Below, piece after piece: positions 60,957-64,000 of a stretch of 64,000 nucleotides of DNA. The number at the start of each line of letters is the position of its first letter. Positions within the stretch are counted from its first letter, which is position 1. This stretch comes from Pseudomonadota bacterium (GTDB lineage: Bacteria; Desulfobacterota; Desulfovibrionia; Desulfovibrionales; Desulfovibrionaceae). The translations under genes were made by a program, and so were the position numbers. The stretch lies in contig JAHJLB010000011.1 in assembly GCA_018822105.1 (NCBI GenBank), positions 1 through 64,000 of the forward strand, read 5' to 3'. The notes beneath the pieces are model-generated. The model searched no databases, was not told the origin of the DNA, and saw only the letters and a list, made by a program, of their open reading frames with translations.

Positions 60957-61505
60957 ATGGGCACCCTCATCCCCATCGGCAACTACGGCCTCGACATCGA
61001 GGGCGAGCTGCCCCAGCGCATCAACGACGTGCTGCTCATCGTGGGCGGCGCGCCCGGCGGCATCGATGCGGCCGTGGCCTTCGCCAAGGACACCAAGTGC
61101 GACGTGGCCGCCGTCAACGGCACCATCGCCAACTACCCCGGATCCCTGTTCCTGGCCGTCAGCCTGCACGAGGATCTGCTGCCCAGCTGGGTGAAGGCCC
61201 GCAAGAACAAGAAGGCCCGGCCCTGCGTCATCGCCAACGACCCGCTGCCCGAGGGCGTGGAAGGCGGCCTGGACGTGGTGATCCGCCTCAACCGCGCCTG
61301 CCCCTCCAGCGGCATCTACGCCGCCCTCATCGGCCGGGCCATGGGCTACCAGCGCATCGTGCTGGCTGGCGTGGAGCTGGCCCGCGAGGGCGAACGCACG
61401 GCCTACGAGCGCATTGTCCAGGCCGCCGTGAAGAAGGGCGCGCTGGCGGGCGTGGAATCCCTCTCCGGCGGCTGGCTGGCCCAGGCGCTCAAGGCCAAGC
61501 ACTAA
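60957..61505 (+). CDS. Phage head-module protein with Rossmann-like sequence (DUF115/MptE-like), unknown
   Basis: The 182-residue protein has a nucleotide-binding-like start (DVLLIVGGAPGGIDAAVAF) and a second motif SGIYAALIGRAMGYQRIVLAG resembling the MptE/DUF115 and phage glycosyltransferase-like pattern. No head protein family is recognised. GGAGG precedes the ATG. It may modify the capsid surface or DNA, or be a structural protein with a recycled fold. Confidence 0.78.
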   Translation: MGTLIPIGNYGLDIEGELPQRINDVLLIVGGAPGGIDAAVAFAKDTKCDVAAVNGTIANYPGSLFLAVSLHEDLLPSWVKARKNKKARPCVIANDPLPEGVEGGLDVVIRLNRACPSSGIYAALIGRAMGYQRIVLAGVELAREGERTAYERIVQAAVKKGALAGVESLSGGWLAQALKAKH

Positions 61506-61591
61506 GAAGCCAAGGAACACACTCCCCCTTGACCAGGCCCGCCCCGGTACCGGCGCATAGCCGGGGCGGGCCGAACCAAAAAGGACGGCGC

Positions 61592-61897
61592 ATGGAGCCC
61601 ACTGGATTCTCTCCCACGAACGTTGCCCTCCTCGCCGCCGTGGTCGCCCTGCTCTCCATCGTCGTCACCGTGCTCGTCACCAAGGGCAACAGCGACGCGA
61701 AGTACGTGACCAAGGAGCAATGCGCCACGGAGCGCCAGCTCCAGTGCGCAGAGCGCGCCGCCCTGCGCGACCAGCTGGACGGGCTCAAGCGGACCATGCG
61801 CGTGGCGCTGAACATGAACCGGGCGCTTGTCACCTACGCCGACATCCCGGACGAGATCAAAACTGCCATCCTGAACAACGACGGAGGAGTCCAATGA
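61592..61897 (+). CDS. Small membrane protein of the lysis module (holin/antiholin candidate)
   Basis: ATG 61592 has AAGGA upstream; the product has 101 residues. One strong helix (NVALLAAVVALLSIVVTVLVT, about 10-30) is followed by a charged helical part (ERAALRDQLDGLKRTM). It precedes another membrane protein and the transglycosylase, so an antiholin or holin role is likely but unproven. Confidence 0.8.
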   Translation: MEPTGFSPTNVALLAAVVALLSIVVTVLVTKGNSDAKYVTKEQCATERQLQCAERAALRDQLDGLKRTMRVALNMNRALVTYADIPDEIKTAILNNDGGVQ

Positions 61898-62208
61898 GCG
61901 TCCTCTCCAAGCTCAAGATGCCCCGCCCCGGCCAGCTGCTGGCCCTCGTGCTCCTGGCCCTGCTGCTGGGCGTGCTGGTGTTCGCCCTGCTGCCCAATGG
62001 CGCGGAGAACATGGTGGTGGCCGCCTACAAGGCCTGGCTCATCAGCATGTTCGTGGCCCTGGGCCTGGCCGTGGATCAGATCGTGTTCCACTACGCCCGC
62101 CCCGGGGCCTTCACGGCCCATGCGGACCGCACGGTCTGGCTGGCCTGCATGCAGCGCCGGGCCATCGTTATCGGGGCCATCGTCCTGGCCGGAGGGCTGG
62201 CGCTGTGA
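61894..62208 (+). CDS. Putative holin, three-helix membrane protein
   Basis: ATG 61894 overlaps the previous stop (ATGA) and has GGAGG upstream. The 104 residues form three hydrophobic helices (LLALVLLALLLGVLVFALL, AWLISMFVALGLAVDQIVF, AIVIGAIVLAGGLAL). It sits directly before the transglycosylase gene with a 3-4 nt overlap, the usual holin-endolysin order. Confidence 0.8.
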   Translation: MSVLSKLKMPRPGQLLALVLLALLLGVLVFALLPNGAENMVVAAYKAWLISMFVALGLAVDQIVFHYARPGAFTAHADRTVWLACMQRRAIVIGAIVLAGGLAL

Positions 62209-62885
62209 TGCTTTCCGGTTGGTCTGACTGGTCCTGGCGTGAGCGTATCCAGGTTATCCTCGCGGTTATTGTGCTCGCATATGTGCTGGGTTTCTGTACC
62301 TGTGCCCACGCCGCCAGCATCCCGCCCCAGGCCGAGCGCTACCGCCCCACCCTTGTGCGCAGCGCGCGCTTCGTGTTCGGCATGAGCGCGCCCGTGGCCG
62401 TGCTGGCGGCCCAGGTCCACCAGGAAAGCGCCTGGAATCCACACGCCCACAGCGCCTACGCCTCGGGCCTGGCGCAGTTCACCCCCGCCACGGTGGACAC
62501 CATGCGCTCCGCCTACGCACCGGAGCTGGGCGGCCTTTCCCGCGCCGCCGCCCCGCTGGACCCGCGCTGGGCGCTCCTGGCCCTGTGCCGCTACGACGCG
62601 CGCCTGCTCTCCATGTTCACCGGCGCAACCCCGGCGGACCGCTGGGCCTTCGCTCTGGCCGCGTACAACGGCGGGCCGGGCTGGATCATCCGCGACCGCG
62701 CCCTGGCCAGGGCCCAGGGCCTGGACCACCAGGCCTGGTTCGGCCAGGTGGAGGCCGTCAACGCGGGCCGCGCGCCCCAATTTTTCCGAGAAAACCGCGA
62801 CTACCCGCGCAGGATCCTGCTGCGCCACCAGGCGCTCTACCGGCCCTGGGGCCCGGGCGTGCACGTGGCGGAGGTGGCCCCATGA
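62205..62885 (+). CDS. Phage lytic transglycosylase (SLT family endolysin)
   Basis: The start is GTG 62205 or ATG 62208. The 226-residue protein has an N-terminal hydrophobic segment (QVILAVIVLAYVLGF, probably a signal or anchor ending near AHA). The SLT fold shows VHQESAWNP (catalytic Glu), ASGLAQFTP and AYNGGPGWI. It cleaves peptidoglycan for host lysis. The signal segment suggests sec export, as in SAR-type or secreted endolysins. Confidence 0.92.
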   Translation: MMLSGWSDWSWRERIQVILAVIVLAYVLGFCTCAHAASIPPQAERYRPTLVRSARFVFGMSAPVAVLAAQVHQESAWNPHAHSAYASGLAQFTPATVDTMRSAYAPELGGLSRAAAPLDPRWALLALCRYDARLLSMFTGATPADRWAFALAAYNGGPGWIIRDRALARAQGLDHQAWFGQVEAVNAGRAPQFFRENRDYPRRILLRHQALYRPWGPGVHVAEVAP

Positions 62886-63466
62886 TCCCCTCTCTGCCCG
62901 GCATCCCCGGCACCAGCAACCGCACGGCCCTGTACATCGTGGCCGCCGTGTGCGCCGTGCTCTTCGCCCTGCTGGCCGGTGGCTACTGGGGCTGGACGCG
63001 CGGCTACGCCAGCGCCGAGAACAAGCTCCAGGCCGAATACAGCGCCAACCTGGCCGAGGCCACGCGCGAGGCCGCCATCAAGCAGCAGGCCGAGACCGTG
63101 CGCGCCAACGGCCTGGCCGCCCAGCTCATCTCCACCAAGCGCACCATCGAGACCGAGCGCAGCTCTCTGCGCGGGAGGATCGTCCATGTCACCCATGAAG
63201 TCCCTGCTGATTGTGGCCTGCCTGCTGACGCTGTGCGGCTGTGGAACCAGGCCTGGGGCCTGCCCGCCGCCGATCTGCCCCAAGCCGCTGGCCCCGGCGG
63301 AGCTGCTGGACAGGCAGCCGCGCCCGGGCGCGCTGGCGCCGGGGTACAGCCAGTCGCAACCGTAGCCGACGCCCTGGCCTGGGTCATCGACGCCGGGGCT
63401 TACTGCCGCCAGGTGGAGGCCCAGCGCGACCAACTGCAGGAGCTGGTCAAGGGGTGGGCGCAATGA
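62882..63466 (+). CDS. Inner-membrane spanin (Rz-like)
   Basis: ATG 62882 overlaps the previous stop. The 194 residues have one N-terminal helix (LYIVAAVCAVLFALLAGGYWG) followed by a long helical periplasmic region (EATREAAIKQQAETVRANG) and a C-terminal part. This is the layout of Rz-type spanins that fuse inner and outer membranes at lysis. A separate lipoprotein ORF lies inside it in another frame. Confidence 0.8.
   Translation: MIPSLPGIPGTSNRTALYIVAAVCAVLFALLAGGYWGWTRGYASAENKLQAEYSANLAEATREAAIKQQAETVRANGLAAQLISTKRTIETERSSLRGRIVHVTHEVPADCGLPADAVRLWNQAWGLPAADLPQAAGPGGAAGQAAAPGRAGAGVQPVATVADALAWVIDAGAYCRQVEAQRDQLQELVKGWAQ
63186..63365 (+). CDS. Outer-membrane spanin (Rz1-like lipoprotein), nested inside the Rz-like gene
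   Basis: The 59-residue ORF lies entirely within the inner-membrane spanin gene in a different frame. Its ATG 63186 has GGGAGG 7 nt upstream. The product has a short signal (MSPMKSLLIVACLLTLCGC) with lipobox LCGC, then a Pro-rich stretch (PGACPPPICPKPLAP), typical of Rz1. Fully nested spanins are known in lambda-like phages. Confidence 0.85.
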   Translation: MSPMKSLLIVACLLTLCGCGTRPGACPPPICPKPLAPAELLDRQPRPGALAPGYSQSQP

Positions 63467-64000
63467 GCACGGCCGCCGCCATGCCGACCATCCGGCCCCG
63501 GCTCGAGCTGTCGCTGTCCTATGACCAGGGCGCGATCCAGGCGGACCTTGCCGCCCTGTCCAGGGTGGCCGATGGCGAGCGCAAGGCGCTGTCCCGCGCC
63601 ATCAATAAGGCCCTGAACGGCACCCGCACCGACATCGTGGCCGACCTGCGCAGCCGCACCGTGCTCAAGGCCGGGACCATCCGCAAGGGCATCTTCGTGC
63701 GCACGGCCTGGTGGAAGTCGCACACGCAGTGCAACGGCATCGTGCGCGTGTCGACCAGCCGCCTGCCCCTCACGGAGTACAAGATCACGCCGCTGCGCCA
63801 GACGGCCCAAAAGCGCCGCCTGCCTGCGCAGTACAAGCACGTCAGCTACCGCCTTTCGCAAGGCGGAAAGAGCTTCGGCAATGAGGCCCAGGTGGACGGA
63901 CGCTCAAGGCTCTTCACCGTCCGGGGTGCCAAGTCCGGCAAGCTCGGCGTCTACTCGCGCCTGGGCGCTGGCCGCCTGCCCATCCTCGCCGAGACCGGCC
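63463..64000 (+). CDS. Minor tail protein Z-like, partial (runs off right edge)
   Basis: ATG 63463 overlaps the previous stop (ATGA). The 179 visible residues include LSRAINKALNGTRTDIVADL and the segment VLKAGTIRKGI, which resemble prophage tail protein Z. No stop is reached before 64000. It would join tail assembly genes to the right. Confidence 0.8.
   Translation, partial: MSTAAAMPTIRPRLELSLSYDQGAIQADLAALSRVADGERKALSRAINKALNGTRTDIVADLRSRTVLKAGTIRKGIFVRTAWWKSHTQCNGIVRVSTSRLPLTEYKITPLRQTAQKRRLPAQYKHVSYRLSQGGKSFGNEAQVDGRSRLFTVRGAKSGKLGVYSRLGAGRLPILAETG

Larger units (their letters stand above)
43802..64000. mobile_element. Prophage (tailed phage, lambda-family portal), left part; continues past the right edge
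   Basis: From the end of tRNA-Arg, every recognisable gene is phage-type: D5 helicase, primase, GpA terminase, lambda-family portal, protease-capsid fusion, lysis genes and tail protein Z. Nearly all plus-strand genes overlap by 4-11 nt. All lie on one strand except two AT-rich genes. No integrase or repressor is seen, so the other end and possibly the control region lie to the right. The exact left junction is not resolved. Confidence 0.92.

Overview
The window is a GC-rich bacterial chromosome segment followed by the left two-thirds or so of a tailed-phage prophage. The host genes point to an anaerobic, motile, Gram-negative deltaproteobacterium, most likely Desulfovibrionales (family-level inference, no search run). 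The reasons are the tmRNA tag ANDYDYALAA, the birA-pyruvate carboxylase-PEP synthase-like cluster, a NIL-domain ferredoxin, a fused CbiM/NikM nickel/cobalt uptake system, CheZ, FlaG and MotAB. Very long antisense ORFs (up to 1507 codons) are artefacts of the high GC3 codon usage and were left out.

Host part, 1-43801. A FecR-like secreted protein with a glycine-rich repeat tail runs off the left edge and overlaps the 3' end of a CHASE2/HD-GYP receptor. Next come tmRNA (ssrA) with its terminator, a small membrane protein, a ClC channel with CBS domains, a cytosolic beta-carbonic anhydrase, a GT2 glycosyltransferase, a DUF900-type hydrolase, motA-motB, a DUF4139 exported protein, an EamA transporter and a PilZ protein. 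The minus-strand unit birA-pyc-pps couples biotin ligation, pyruvate carboxylation and PEP formation. Divergent to it are cca, then the metal ECF transporter (fused substrate component, T component, ATPase), a DHH phosphoesterase, an unknown protein, a GT4 glycosyltransferase, tRNA-Pro(GGG), an AT-rich glycosyltransferase-like gene with its own promoter, pyk, an exported beta-carbonic anhydrase, flaG behind a sigma-28 type promoter, and a CHASE2 class III nucleotide cyclase. The run ileS-lspA-PLDc_N-cpoB-NIL/ferredoxin-cheZ ends at tRNA-Arg(CCG).

Prophage part, about 43802 to beyond 64000. The phage begins directly downstream of tRNA-Arg, the likely integration target. After a structured noncoding leader come a D5-type helicase, iteron-like repeats, a zinc-finger/Toprim primase, and tightly overlapped small early genes. 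The packaging and head module holds a ParB-MTase fusion, a small-terminase candidate, Dam, GpA large terminase, an Ogr/Delta-like zinc protein, a gpW-like connector, lambda-family portal, a protease-capsid fusion and a DUF2190 protein. The lysis set is two small membrane proteins (holin candidates), a transglycosylase, and an inner-membrane spanin with an outer-membrane spanin nested inside it. A minor tail protein Z-like gene is cut by the right edge. Two AT-rich genes on the opposite strand, each with an N-terminal membrane segment, interrupt the phage operon and look like morons. No integrase or repressor is visible.

The points most worth follow-up are: an 80-nt nested stem-loop region between moron 1 and the methyltransferase gene; a G10 tract in the AdoMet motif of dam; an internal start in the protease-capsid fusion; the nested spanins; a zinc-ribbon tail on pyruvate carboxylase; and the two membrane-anchored moron genes, which are the best candidates for an undescribed phage-encoded function.
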